This document shows, piece after piece, positions 19,539 through 31,474 of a stretch of DNA of 64,000 nucleotides. The translations under genes and the position numbers were made by a program. The stretch's first letter is position 1. Each line of letters begins with the position of its first letter. Below the pieces are notes generated by a model. It was not told where the DNA came from and did not search any database. It saw nothing but the letters and a program-made list of their open reading frames with translations. Source of the stretch: Sorghum bicolor (taxonomy: Eukaryota; Streptophyta; Magnoliopsida; Poales; Poaceae); assembly GCF_000003195.3 (NCBI RefSeq), contig NC_012875.2, positions 13,279,025-13,343,024 of the forward strand, written 5' to 3'.

Positions 19539-20221
19539 AAAAGAACCCATATGTAAAGGAACGTTAGTAGTTTACGAGTTATTTCGAGTCTTTTGCTATT
19601 GTGGCGTGAACTTGGTGTGCTTGCTGATTTGTTATTATGAATTTGTGTGATTTGGATTTTTGTAATGAGTGCTGGGACTTTGTGGGCATGTCCACAAGTT
19701 CCCTAGTTAAGAACCTTAAGTAAGAACATGAATAAATAGTGGGTTGGGGTCATATCCTGTTTCTGTCTTTTGCTGTTTTCTGGAGCAGTCTGCAATGATT
19801 CTGGAATAAATCAAATTCTGCTCGTGCAATGTTCATCAAATTTTTCTGGGAAAAAGTAGACTTTCATATATTTCCAATGCCGCAAGAATGACCATATTAT
19901 CTATTATGAGCTGTGAGTTATGACTGTTTAAGGTTGAGGTTTCTGCGCAGTCTGGAATTCTGGAACAGTTTCGGTTGTACCCAGTTTTTGGTTAACCTCA
20001 CGTTGGAATCTGGTAATATGATCTAAATGAAAGTTGTAGACAATTTCTTTATCTTTCCAACTGTGTACAGCATGTATCCTTTTGAATTCTGGAACTCGAG
20101 ATATTACTGATTTTCTGATCTGCTGATGTTGGATGTTACCCAGAAAATTTCAGATTCGGTTAACTCTTGTAATTGTCATGTTGGACATTACTAAGATGTG
20201 TTTATATACCTTGGAATGCAG
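19539..20221 (+). other. RT4 conserved non-coding spacer between orf0 and gag
   Basis: A 0.68-kb stretch with no ORF. Several stretches are shared with RT8 (about 55960-56500): a GATTTGGAT.TTTGTAATGAGTGC string, a TTGCTGTTTTCTGGAGC string and repeated GAAAGTTGTAGACAATTT...CTTTCCAAC motifs. It ends GGAATGCAG directly before the gag ATG. Conservation in an element that has lost its coding suggests a cis-acting function. Confidence 0.6.
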
Positions 20222-23200
20222 ATGGCAGCAAGGGGAAGAGGCAGAGGCAGAGGCCGTGGCAATGGCAATGACAATGGCAATGGTGGCAATGCCCCAATCA
20301 CCGTGGAGGAACTCATGCAAACCCAAAATCAGATGATGCACGTTTTCATGCAGCACCTGCAGCAACAACCTCCACCAACACCACCACCTGTTCATGTGAG
20401 GGACAAGCGTGGAGAGTTTATGAAGGGAAGACCTCCGGTATTTACACACTCAGCTGATCCCATGGAGGCAAATGATTGGTTACGTGCTGTGGAGAGGCAG
20501 CTAAACATAGCACAGTGCAATGACTTGGAGAAGGTGTTGTATGCTTCTGGACAGCTTCAAGGTGCAGCTCAGACATGGTGGGAGTCGTATCAAGCTGCTC
20601 GTCCCAACAATGCTCCTCCTGTCACATGGCTGGAATTCTGTAGGGACTTCAGAGCTCGACACATAAATGAGGGAATGATGGAGCTCAAACAGGAAGAATT
20701 CAGATCACTCCGGATGGGCTCCATGACAGTGGCAGAATATCATGACACGTTTGAACAGTTGGCTCGCTATGCCCCGAATGAAGTCAGGGAAGATGCTGAT
20801 AAGCAGCGCTTGTTCATGAAAGGCTTGTACTATGAACTCAGGTTGCAGCTGGCTGGAAACACCTATCCTACCTTCCAGGCACTTGTGAATCGTGCCATTG
20901 TGCTTGATAATATGCGTAAGAGTCAGGATAAGAAGAGAAGGATGTTGGCACAAGGATCTGGGAGCAACAACCGTCAGTGTTTCAGTGCTCATCAAGGCCA
21001 TCAGCAGCGGTTCCAGGGATCAGTTAGTCAGTGGAACCGCAACCAGCAACCACAGCGTTTCCAGAATCAGTCACAGAGTGGGAACCAACGTCCTCCATTC
21101 CAACAACGTAACTACAATCAACAGCAGCATGGTCAGCAGACACCTCGCTCAGGGAACTCAAATGCCAACTCCACAAAAAGAAGTGCTTCTAACACTCCTA
21201 CCAGGTGTTTCCGTTTTGGGAAAGAGGGACACATGTCATATGATTGCCCGGAGAAGCTCAACAAGCCGAACAACAACCAGAAGTCTGCTGCTTATGCGGC
21301 AACAGTAAATAATGTGGCTACAGAGACAGTTCAGGAGGGACCAGAGATCATGATGGGTACGTTCAGCATCAACTCTATCCCTGCTACAGTTTTATTTGAT
21401 TCTGGAGCTTCGCATACATTCATATCACAAGCATTTGTTAGAGTTCATAGCCTTCCACTAGTTGCAATGAAAACTCCTATGCTAGTTAATTCACCGGGTG
21501 GGACTATACCAGTTTCTTTATGTTGCCCCTCAGCAAGTCTTTCTTTAAGGGGGGTAGATTTTCCTATCAGTCCCATGGTTATGAGAACTTCAGGCATAGA
21601 TGTGATCTTGGGTTTGGATTGGATGAAGCAACATGAAACAAATATTAATTGCAAAGAGAGAGTAGTGGCTCTGACAACACCAAAGGGAGAACGAATCAGT
21701 GTTAATGTAACAGTGCAAGCACCACTCACAGCCAAGGTGAACCAACTGAATGTAGATGTTGATCCTCAGAATTTGGTAGTGGATGAGTTTCCGGATGTCT
21801 TTCCAGATGAATTGCCAGGTATGCCACCTGACCGAGACATTGAATTTATTATTGAATTACTACCTGGTACTGCACCCATAGCTAAAAGACCATATAGAAT
21901 GGGGGTTAATGAACTAGAAGAACTTAAGAAACAAATTAAGGAATTGCAAGATAAAGGGTTCATTCGTCCTAGTTCATCACCATGGGGTGCACCAGTTATC
22001 TTTGTTGATAAGAAGGATGGTAGTCAGCGGATGTGTGTTGATTATCGGTCACTTAATGAGGTTACTATCAAGAACAAATACCCATTGCCTAGGATTGATG
22101 ACTTATTTGATCAACTAAGAGGTGCTTGTGTGTTCTCTAAGATTGATTTGCGTTCTGGTTATCATCAATTGAAGATTCGGAATTCAGATATACCAAAGAC
22201 AGCTTTCACAACAAGGTATGGGTTATATGAGTATACGGTTATGTCTTTTGGTTTGACCAATGCACCAGCTTACTTTATGTACATGATGAATAAAGTATTT
22301 ATGGAGTATCTTGATAAGTTTGTGGTGGTCTTTATTGATGACATTCTGGTATTCTCTAAAACCAAGGAAGAACATGCTGAACATCTGAGATTGGTCTTAC
22401 AAAAACTTAGAGAACATAAGTTGTATGCTAAGCGTAGTAAATGCGAGTTTTGGTTGGAGGAAGTTTCTTTTCTTGGTCATGTTGTCTCTAATGGTGGTAT
22501 TGCAGTGGATCCTAGTAAGGTGAAAGATGTGTTGAATTGGAAACCACCTACAGATGTAAGCGAAATTCGCAGTTTTCTTGGTCTAGCTGGTTACTATCGT
22601 AGATTCATTGAAGGGTTCTCAAAACTTGCAAAGCCTATGACTGCTTTGTTGGAGAAGAATGCTAAGTTTGTATGGTCTGATAAGTGTCAAGCTAGTTTTG
22701 AGGAGTTTAAGAAGAGATTGACTACTGCACCTGTGTTGGTATTGCCAGATCTGAGTAAGAGTTTCTCTATCTATTGTGATGCTTCTCGTCTGGGTTTGGG
22801 TTGTGTTCTTATGCAAGAAGGTAGAGTTGTTGCTTATGCATCCAAACAGTTGAGGAAACATGAACTGAATTATCCTACTCATGATTTGGAGTTAGCAGCT
22901 GTGGTTCATGCACTCAAGATTTGGAGACACTATTTGATTGGGCATAAAAGTGACATATATACTGATCATAAGAGTTTGAAGTATATCTTCACCCAGACCG
23001 ACTTGAACTTGAGGCAACGAAGATGGTTGGAACTGATAAAGGATTATGATTTGGAAGTGCATTATCATCCTGGGAAGGCGAACGTCGTAGCCGATGCACT
23101 TAGCAGAAAGAAACATGCTAATGAGCTTCGGGCGACACCTGAATCTGAAGAGTTGTGTGCTGAATTTGCATATTTGAACTTGGGAATCGTAGTAAATGCT

Positions 23201-24652
23201 ATGGAGATTGAGGTCACTCCTACTCTAGAGGAAGAGATATTGAAAGGACAGTTGGAAGATGAGAAACTGAAGGAGATAGCACAGAATGTGGTACTAGGCA
23301 AAGCACCAGGATTCAGAATAGATGACAATGGTGTACTATGGTTTGGAAAAAGGATATGCGTTCCAGAAGTGAAGGCTATTCGTGATATGATTCTGAGAGA
23401 GGCTCATGAGTCAGCATATTCCATTCATCCTGGTAGTACTAAGATGTATCTAGATCTGAAACAGAAGTACTGGTGGTATGGCTTAAAGAGAGATGTGGCC
23501 GAATATGTTGCTTTGTGTGATACTTGTCAGCGAGTGAAGGCTGAACACCAGAGGCCAGCTGGACTGTTGCAACCAATGAAGATTCCTGAGTGGAAGTGGG
23601 AAGAAGTAGGCATGGATTTCATAGTGGGTTTACCACGTACACAGACAGGATATGATTCAATATGGGTAATAGTGGATCGATTGACTAAAGTTGCTCACTT
23701 CTTGCCAGTCAAAACCACTGATTCAGGAGCTCGACTAGCAGAGTTGTATATGGAGCGGATAGTTTGTTTGCATGGAGTGCCTAAGAAGATTGTATCTGAT
23801 AGAGGCACTCAGTTTACCTCTATTTTTTGGAAAGCAGTGCATGACTCATTGGGAACCAAGTTGAATTTCAGCACCGCGTATCATCCACAGACAGATGGAC
23901 AGACTGAGAGGATCAATCAGATATTGGAAGATATGTTGAGAGCTTGTGCCTTGCAGTATGGGACTAGTTGGGATAAGAGTTTGCCATATGCAGAATTCTC
24001 CTACAACAACAGCTATCAACAAAGTCTTAAGATGGCACCGTTCGAGGCACTATATGGTCGGAAGTGCAGGACACCTTTGTTTTGGAATCAGACAGGAGAA
24101 ACTCAGGTGTTTGGTACGGATGTGCTTAGACATGGAGAACAACAAGTGCGAACCATCCGGGATAATCTGAGAGTTGCTCAGTCTCGTCAGAAAAGTTATG
24201 CAGATACACGTAGGAGAGAACTAGCTTTCGAGGAAGGTGATTATGTCTATCTAAAAGTGTCACCTATGCGGAGTGTGAAGAGGTTTAATATGAAGGGAAA
24301 GCTAGCTCCAAGGTATGTTGGTCCGTTTAAAGTTTTGCAAAGGTGTGGAGAAGTAGCGTATCAGTTAGAGTTGCCTGAAAGTTTGTCTGGCGTGCACGAT
24401 GTGTTCCATGTGTCACAACTCAAGAAGTGTTTGCGTGTACCTGAGGAGCAATTACCATTGGAAGAACTTTCTGTTAAAGGTGATCTCACTTATGAGGAGT
24501 ATCCGGTCAAAATATTGGAGATAGCTGAGAGGGTCACCAGAAGTCGGGTCATCAGAATGTGCAAAGTACAGTGGAATCGACATTCGGAAGCAGAGGCAAC
24601 TTGGGAAAGAGAGGATGATCTGAGAAAATCGTATTCATATTTGTTTGAGTAA
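20222..24652 (+). CDS. gag-pol: RT4 gag-pol polyprotein
   Basis: An intact ORF of 1476 residues from ATG 20222, which precedes an Arg-Gly-rich start and follows GCAG; an in-frame ATG lies at 20198. Order: RG-rich N-terminus; retrotransposon gag domain (about 80-230); Gln/Asn-rich linker; zinc knuckle near 329-343 in which the second cysteine is phenylalanine (332); aspartic protease with DSGAS at 393; reverse transcriptase with FIDD at 704-707; RNase H with first Asp near 853 and YTDHKSL and ADALSR motifs; integrase with CDTC zinc-binding pair and catalytic D1132, D1193, E1229 (35 residues between the last two); GPF module; chromodomain-like tail ending in LFE. Gag and pol are one frame with no shift, as is usual for Tekay-type elements. 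Only the zinc-knuckle residue looks damaged. Confidence 0.95.
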   Translation: MAARGRGRGRGRGNGNDNGNGGNAPITVEELMQTQNQMMHVFMQHLQQQPPPTPPPVHVRDKRGEFMKGRPPVFTHSADPMEANDWLRAVERQLNIAQCNDLEKVLYASGQLQGAAQTWWESYQAARPNNAPPVTWLEFCRDFRARHINEGMMELKQEEFRSLRMGSMTVAEYHDTFEQLARYAPNEVREDADKQRLFMKGLYYELRLQLAGNTYPTFQALVNRAIVLDNMRKSQDKKRRMLAQGSGSNNRQCFSAHQGHQQRFQGSVSQWNRNQQPQRFQNQSQSGNQRPPFQQRNYNQQQHGQQTPRSGNSNANSTKRSASNTPTRCFRFGKEGHMSYDCPEKLNKPNNNQKSAAYAATVNNVATETVQEGPEIMMGTFSINSIPATVLFDSGASHTFISQAFVRVHSLPLVAMKTPMLVNSPGGTIPVSLCCPSASLSLRGVDFPISPMVMRTSGIDVILGLDWMKQHETNINCKERVVALTTPKGERISVNVTVQAPLTAKVNQLNVDVDPQNLVVDEFPDVFPDELPGMPPDRDIEFIIELLPGTAPIAKRPYRMGVNELEELKKQIKELQDKGFIRPSSSPWGAPVIFVDKKDGSQRMCVDYRSLNEVTIKNKYPLPRIDDLFDQLRGACVFSKIDLRSGYHQLKIRNSDIPKTAFTTRYGLYEYTVMSFGLTNAPAYFMYMMNKVFMEYLDKFVVVFIDDILVFSKTKEEHAEHLRLVLQKLREHKLYAKRSKCEFWLEEVSFLGHVVSNGGIAVDPSKVKDVLNWKPPTDVSEIRSFLGLAGYYRRFIEGFSKLAKPMTALLEKNAKFVWSDKCQASFEEFKKRLTTAPVLVLPDLSKSFSIYCDASRLGLGCVLMQEGRVVAYASKQLRKHELNYPTHDLELAAVVHALKIWRHYLIGHKSDIYTDHKSLKYIFTQTDLNLRQRRWLELIKDYDLEVHYHPGKANVVADALSRKKHANELRATPESEELCAEFAYLNLGIVVNAMEIEVTPTLEEEILKGQLEDEKLKEIAQNVVLGKAPGFRIDDNGVLWFGKRICVPEVKAIRDMILREAHESAYSIHPGSTKMYLDLKQKYWWYGLKRDVAEYVALCDTCQRVKAEHQRPAGLLQPMKIPEWKWEEVGMDFIVGLPRTQTGYDSIWVIVDRLTKVAHFLPVKTTDSGARLAELYMERIVCLHGVPKKIVSDRGTQFTSIFWKAVHDSLGTKLNFSTAYHPQTDGQTERINQILEDMLRACALQYGTSWDKSLPYAEFSYNNSYQQSLKMAPFEALYGRKCRTPLFWNQTGETQVFGTDVLRHGEQQVRTIRDNLRVAQSRQKSYADTRRRELAFEEGDYVYLKVSPMRSVKRFNMKGKLAPRYVGPFKVLQRCGEVAYQLELPESLSGVHDVFHVSQLKKCLRVPEEQLPLEELSVKGDLTYEEYPVKILEIAERVTRSRVIRMCKVQWNRHSEAEATWEREDDLRKSYSYLFE
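21545..21558 (+). other. Second polypurine-tract sequence inside RT4 protease coding region
   Basis: TTAAGGGGGGTAGA is identical over 14 bases to the terminal polypurine tract at 24683-24696. It lies in frame in the protease region and encodes Leu-Arg-Gly-Val. It could act as a central plus-strand primer; chance is possible because the codons are ordinary. Confidence 0.45.
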
Positions 24653-24661
24653 GTTCTGCTC

Positions 24662-24699
24662 AATCTCGAGGACGAGATTATTTTAAGGGGGGTAGAGTT
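24662..24699 (+). other. RT4 pre-PPT stem-loop and polypurine tract
   Basis: AATCTCGAGGACGAGATT at 24662-24679 (7-bp stem, AGGA loop), followed by TTAAGGGGGGTAGAG and the 3' LTR at 24700. The spacing from stem-loop to LTR is 20 nt. Confidence 0.8.
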
Positions 24700-27455
24700 T
24701 GTAACACCCGAAATACTGATTTTCAATTTATAGGATTTAATTTAATTTAATTAAGTGTTTTTGTGGGCATTTGAATCTAGCAAACAAATAATTTTGTGAA
24801 AATTAAAACTCATCATAAGTTCAGAAACATGTTATGCATTCATGCTGGAGCATATTTAATTCTGTGCTTTTGGCTTTTTGGTTTGAATGTATTTGATTCA
24901 AATTCACTTGTGAAAATGCTTTGGAAAATAATAAAAAAAAAGGGAAAACCCAGCCAACCCCCTGGGCCTAATCCCTTTCCCCCGGCCCGCTTCCCTTTCC
25001 CCCCACCGCACCGCAGCGGCCCAAACGGCCCAGGCAGGTGCGCTCCCTCTCCTCTCTCACCGCCAACCGGGCCCCGCGCGTCAGTCTCCCCTATCCCACT
25101 TTCCTTCTTCCTCCCTGCCGTGCTCGAGCAGGAAACGTTTCCTCGCCGAATCGGATCCGCGGATCCCGCGATTTCCTTGCCAAGCGCGCAAACCGACCAC
25201 TATAAAGCTTCTAGCATCGCTCCCTCGTCATGTTTTCGCATCTAGGTCGCCAAAACCGAGTCCCCGTGCCTTGTTTCGCGAGTTCTGGATCTCGCCGGGA
25301 GCCCTTTTCGCCGCCGCGCGTGGACACGCCCCTCTGCTAGCTCTCGGCCCGAGCCAAGCCCCTAGCTACGTTCGCGGTGAGCTTCTCGCCGTCCCGGTAT
25401 TTTCCTTTCAAAAAACGGTGCTCGGAAAGGAGAAGCCGAGGAGCTCCGGCGAGTTTCCGCTCTCCGGCCATGGTGGCCACCGCACCGGAGCCGGCAGCCT
25501 GCTGGCCGGACCACCGCCCAGCGTCCAGGATCAATCTCCATCGTCGGATTGAAAATTAACGGCCGCAAATAGAACTTACCCCTTCGGGGTAAATTATGTT
25601 AAAGAGCCTCTGGGTTTCTTTAGTTTTCCACCCGCGCTCCATGGCGTACTTTCGTTTTTACGCTTTCCAGTTTCAAAAGCGTATTTCTGTCAGCTGAGTT
25701 TCAAAGGCGCTTTCCAGAAATTACAGAATTGCCACTAGATTTGTTTTGCTTATAAAATGCTCATTTTAACTCCGTTTTTGTCCATTCAAATTCCGTTGGA
25801 TTCGTATTTACGATATCTACATGTTAGAAATATTAGTTTACTGTTTTGAAACTTTTTAATTTCCTGGTTCTATTTAATTAATTATTTCTCTATAGAAATC
25901 TTAGAAAATTCATAACTTCTACGTTTTAAATCCGATTTTCGTGAACTTTACGTTTGTGTGATCGTAGCGCTGCGTAGAATATTTTGATAAACTTTTACAT
26001 TTGTTTTACTACTGTTTGGTGTATTGCTCTAATTATATCTTGTTTGCTTCGTGTATGATTGTCTACATTGGAATGCGTGTTGTTGATTGATGATTGGGAT
26101 TAGACGGTGAGCCGTACGTTGGTGACCAAGACCAAGCTTTTGAGGACCAGCAAGCTCAGGAGAGCTTTGAGCAAGGCAAGTATAACTTGGGACTATCCTT
26201 GTTACCTATATACAATTAATACAATATTTATCATATGCATGTGTCCACCTTGATGACCTTAGCAAAATCATAGATGATTGTTATCCTGAATTCCTTGTTA
26301 CCTATTTGGATATGCATTTGGTAGTTCTTGCTAGTGCTTGATTATTAATCCATGATCTTGTGACATGAATGTCGGATATACAATAAACAATAAAATAAGC
26401 TTTCTAGCAACTTGAATATAAAGGGTGGAAAGAACTCTGGCTTTTGCTAGATTGATCTTGACCCTCCATAAGGACTTATCCCTTGGCAAAAGCTGGGACA
26501 ACTCGTACAACCATGAGGGCTATATGGCTCTGGCTTTAGTCAAGTATGAGTAAGCTTTTCTAGCTTGTTAGAGGTTACCCGAAAGGGCGGAGGGGCTGAA
26601 CCGTTTTGGGTATAGTGCGAGCCCCTGTCCTTATGTGTATAGGCTGCGCGTCATTGTGCCATTCGGAAGGGGGGTATCTATATCTGCGCGCAAAGGAAAC
26701 CTTGCGGCCCTAACTTGTTAGACGAACCTTTGAAAGACTTCATAGTGAACCCTGCCGGTTTTCCTTGGAAGTGAGCTAAGAGGTCGACGGGCCTCGGGCG
26801 AAAGGGTAAATCACGACTCATGGGTAAAGATGTACAACCTCTGCAGAGTGTTAAATCTGGTATACTAGCCGTGCCCACGGATACGGGCGGCCCGGAAAAC
26901 TGACGGAATAGATGGATACTAATGAATATGACTAATGATAATAAATGATGGTTTATTATGTTGTTTACATGTGTTATTCTTAATTCTTGTATACATTGAT
27001 CATGTGGTTATGGGATTATTTATGCTACCTTGACATTTGTTATTTAATTATGAATATGCTATCCACCATTACAAGCTAAATGCAGTCAAACCAGTGTCAG
27101 CTATTTGAGCCTCATGAACCCCTGGTTATACTTGTTGAGTACGATATGTGCTCACTCTTGCAATTTCCCAACACCTCAGGAAATGATAATGAAGATGACT
27201 GGAATGAGGATTATCGTTACGAGTACTAGGTTTGGAGTCAACCAGTCAACAGTGTCCCTGTGTGAAGCTTCCGTCGAGAGCGTTGTTTAACTCATATTAC
27301 TTTTGGTGTAGGACTATGTGATTTATTATGTTCCGCTATGTAATAAACACTGCAATGGTACATTTAAGATTTGTCTACTTATGTGTGCGACTATTCCTGG
27401 AGCACATATGAGTCTTTTAGGCATCCTATTTTGTTCTTAAAATATGGGTGTGACA
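24700..27455 (+). repeat. RT4 3' LTR
   Basis: 2756 bp. TATAAA at 25201-25206, donor-like GTGAGC at 25377, exon-like island 26104-26175, stem arms 26868-26876 and 26885-26891. Matches the 5' LTR closely before about 25100 and after about 25656. In between, similarity drops to scattered short blocks with indels. Confidence 0.92.
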
Positions 27456-30400
27456 CAAAATAACCAAAATAAACTCTGTAGATCTTGAGATGTTATGAAA
27501 TTTTGTATTTGGCAACTTTTTTATTTGAGTTCATCTTGTCATGCAAAACCGCATTTTTAATTGAAAATTTTAAATTTTGATTTTTAAACAACCTCGGATT
27601 GAAAAACTCTCTAAATAAACTTTGTAGATCTCAAAAAGTTATGAACCTTTGTAGTTGATAACTTTTTGTTTTGAAATCATCTTTTCATGCAAAAACTACA
27701 TTTGAATTTCTTAAATTTGAAAATTCTTTGCCGAGTGTTTTTCTTGTGTCAAAAATAAAACACTCGGCAAAGAAATTTTCAAATCGAATTTTGAAGCCCT
27801 AAACGAATTTAAATTAAATAGTTTTTAACTACAAAGTTGTATAACTTCTCAAGATCTACAATATTTATTTTGATCATTTTTTTATTTGACAAAGCCAAAA
27901 CAAATTTATTTACAAACTTTACATCTCTCTCTTATAGTATATGAAACTACAAGACAGATATATAAGATTTTAGAAAAAATATTAGAATCATCATGTCGGA
28001 AGAACATATGACAAAACAACCAAAATAAACTCTGTAGATCTCAAGATGTTATGAAATTTTGTATTTGGCAACTTTTTTATTTGAGTTCATCTTGTCATGC
28101 AAAACCGCGTTTTTAATTGAAAATTTTAAATTTAGATTTTTTTAAACAACCTCGGATTGAAAAACTCTTTAAATAAACTTTGTAGATCTCAGAAAGTTAT
28201 GAAACTTTGTAGTTGATAACTTTTTGTTTTGAAATCATCTTGTCATGCAAAAACTACATTTGAATTTCTTAAATTTGAAAATTCTTTGCCGAGTGTTTTT
28301 CTTGTGTCAAAAATAAAACACTCGGGAAAGAAAATTTCGAATCGAATTTTGAAGCCCTAAACGAATTTAAATTAAAAAGTTTTTAACTACAAAGTCGTAT
28401 AACTTCTCAAGATCTACAACATTTATTTTGATCATTTCTTTATTTGACAAAGCCAAAACAAATTTATTTAAAATTTTACATCTCTGTCTTATAGTATATG
28501 AAACTACAAGACAGATATATATGATTTTAGAAAAATATTAGAATCACCATGTCGGATGAACATATGACAAAATAACCAAAATAAACTCTATAGATCTTGA
28601 GATGTTATGAAATTTTGTATTTGGCAACTTTTTTATTTGAGTTCATCTTGTCATGCAAAACCGCGTTTTTAATTGAAAATTTTAAGTTTTGATTTTTTGA
28701 AACAACCTCAGATCGAAAAACTCTCTAAATAAACTTTGTAGATCTCAAAAAGTTATGAAACTTTATAGTTGATAACTTTTTGTTTTGAAATCATTTGAAT
28801 TTCTTAAATTTGAGAATTCTTTGCTGAGTGTTTTTCTTTGACACTCTGCAAAGACCTTCTTTGCCGAGTGCCAAAAATAAGACACTCGGTAAAGAAAATT
28901 TCAAATCTAATTTTGAAGCCCCAAATGAATTCAAATTAAAAAGTTTTTAACTACAAAGTTTTATAACTTCTCAAGATCTAGAACATTTATTTTCATCATT
29001 TCTTTATTTGACAAAGCCAAAACAAATTTATTTACAACTTTTACATCTATCTATTATAGTATATGAAACTACAAGACAAATATATAAGATTTTAGAAAAA
29101 TATTAGAATCACCATGTCGGATGAACATATGACAAAATAACCAAAATAAACTCTGTAGATCTTGAGATGTTATGAAATCTTGTATTTGGCAACCTTTTTA
29201 TTTGAGTTCATCTTTTCATGCAAAACCGTGTTTTTAATTGAAAATTTTAAATTTTGATTTTTTTTAAACAACCTCGGATTTAAAAACTCTCTAAATAAAC
29301 TTTGTAGATCTCAAAAAGTTATGAAACTTTGTAGTTGATAACTTTTTGTTTTGAAATCATCTTGTCATGCAAAAACTATATTTGAATTTCTTAAATTTGA
29401 AAATTCTTTGCCGAGTGTTTTTCTTGTGTCAAAAATAAAACACTCGGCAAAAAAAATTTCAAATCGAATTTTGAAGCCCTAAACTAATTTAAATTAAAAA
29501 GTTTTTAACTACAAAGTTGTCTAACTTCTCAAGATCTACAATATTTATTTTGATCATTTCTTTATTTGACAAAGCCAAAACAAATTTATTTACCAATTTT
29601 ACATCTCTCTTAAACTACGAGACAGATATATAAGATTTTACAAAAATATTAGAATCACCATGTCGGATGAACATATGACAAAATAACCAAAATAAACTCT
29701 GTAGATCTTGAGATGTTACGAAATGTTGTATTTGGCAACTTTTTTATTTGAGTTCATCTTGTCATGCAAAACCGCGTTTTTAATTGAAAATTTTAAATTT
29801 TGATTTTTTTAAACAGCCTCGGATTGAAAAACTCTCTAAATAAACTTTGTAGATCTCAGAAAGTTATGAAACTTTGTAGTTGATATCTATTTTTTTTGAA
29901 ATCATCTTGTCATGCAAAAACTACATCTGAATTTCTTAAATTTGAAAATTCTTTGCCGAGTGTTTTTCTGGTGTCAAAAATAAAACACTAGTCAAAGAAA
30001 ATTTCAAATCGAATTTTGAAGTCCTAAACGAATTTATATTAAAAAGTTTTTAACTACAAAGTCGTATAACTTCTCAAGATCTACAACATTTATTTTGATC
30101 ATTTCTTTATTTGACAAAGCCAAAACAAATTTATTTATAAATTTTACATCTCTCTCTACAAGACAGATATATTAGATTTTAGAAAAATATTAGAATCACC
30201 ATGTCGGATGAAGATATGACAAAATAACCAAAATAAACTCTATAGATCTTGAGATGTTATGAAATTTTGTATTTGGCAACTTTTTTATTTGATTTCATCT
30301 TGTCATGCAAAACCGCGTTTTAAATTGAAAATTTTAAATTTTGATTTTTTGAAACAACCTCGGATGGAAAAACTCTCTATATAAACTTTGTAGATCTCAA

Positions 30401-31474
30401 AAAGTTATGAAACTTTATAGTTGATAATTTTTTGCTTTGAAATCATCTTGTTATGCAAAAACTACATTTGAATTTCTTAAAATTCTTTGCCGAGTGTTTC
30501 TCTTTGACACTCGGCAAAGAAAATTTCAAATCGAATTTTGAAGCCCTAAACGAATTCAAATCAAGAAGTTTTTAACTACAAAGTTGTATAACTTCTAAAG
30601 ATCTACAACATTTATTTTGATCATTTCTTTATTTGACAAAGCCAAAACAAATTTATTTACAAATTTTACATCGCTCTTATAGTATATGAAACTATAAGAT
30701 TTTAGAAAAATACTAGAATCACCATGTCGGATGAACATAAGACAAAATAACCAAAATAAACTATCTTGAGATGTTATGAAATTTTGTATTTGGCAACTTT
30801 TTTATTTGAGTTCATCTTGTCATGCAAAACCACATTTTTAATTGAAAATTTTAAATTTTGATTTTTTTAAACTACCTCGGATGGAAAAACTCTGTAAATC
30901 AACTTTGTAGATTTGAAAAAGTCATGAAACTTTATATTTGATAACTTTTTGTTTTGAAATCATCTTGTCATGCAAAAACTATATTTGAATTTCTTAAATT
31001 TGAAAATTCTTTGCCGAGTGTTTTTCTTCGACACTCGGCAAAGACCTTCTTTGCCGAGTGTCGAAAATAAAACACTCGGCAAATAAAATATTAAATCGAA
31101 TTTTGAAGCCCAAAACGAATTCAAATCAAAAAGTTTTTGACTACAAACTTGTATAACTTCTCAGGATCTACAACATTTATTTTGATCATTTCTTTATTTG
31201 ACAAAGCCAAAATAAATTTATTTACAAATTTTACATCTCTCTCTTATATTATATGAAACTACAAGACAAAGATTTTAGAAAAATATTAGAATCACCATGT
31301 CGGATGAATATATCACAAAATAACCAAAATAAACTCTGTAGATCTTGAGATGTTATGAAATTTTGTATTTGGCAACTTTTTTTATTTGAGTTCATCTTGT
31401 CATGCAAAACCGCGTTTTTAATTGAAAATTTTAAATTTCGATTTTTTTAAACAACCTCGGATGGAAAAACTCTC
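27456..31474. repeat. Tandem array, segment 2
   Basis: About 7 units with starts near 27890, 28448, 29012, 29570, 30115, 30637 and 31202 (periods 522-565 bp). Several units here have a shortened core in which TTTGCCGAGTGTTTTTCTTG runs directly into the second palindrome arm; those near 28830 and 31010 keep two palindromes. No credible ORF. Ends at the RT5 duplication CTCTC. Confidence 0.9.

Larger units (their letters stand above)
15804..27455 (+). mobile_element. RT4: complete Tekay-type chromovirus with extra orf0
   Basis: 11,652-bp plus-strand Ty3/gypsy element flanked by CAAAA (15799-15803 and 27456-27460). Order: 5' LTR (2744 bp), PBS for initiator tRNA-Met, orf0 (18741-19538), a 0.7-kb non-coding spacer, one gag-pol ORF, stem-loop, polypurine tract and 3' LTR (2756 bp). 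The integrase ends in a GPF module and a chromodomain-like tail, which marks the chromoviruses; the family assignment to Tekay/Del is from overall resemblance. All catalytic residues checked are present, so it is potentially autonomous apart from a damaged zinc knuckle. The two LTRs match closely except for one block of about 550 bp. Confidence 0.93.

Noticed and set aside
20892..21308. 138-codon plus-strand ORF and several antisense ORFs over 20198-24652
   Set aside because: Shadows of the RT4 gag-pol frame.
27456..31474. CACTA transposon with visible ends
   Set aside because: CACTCGGCAAAG motifs are plentiful, but no CACTA terminal inverted repeat, 3-bp duplication or transposase frame is visible in the window.
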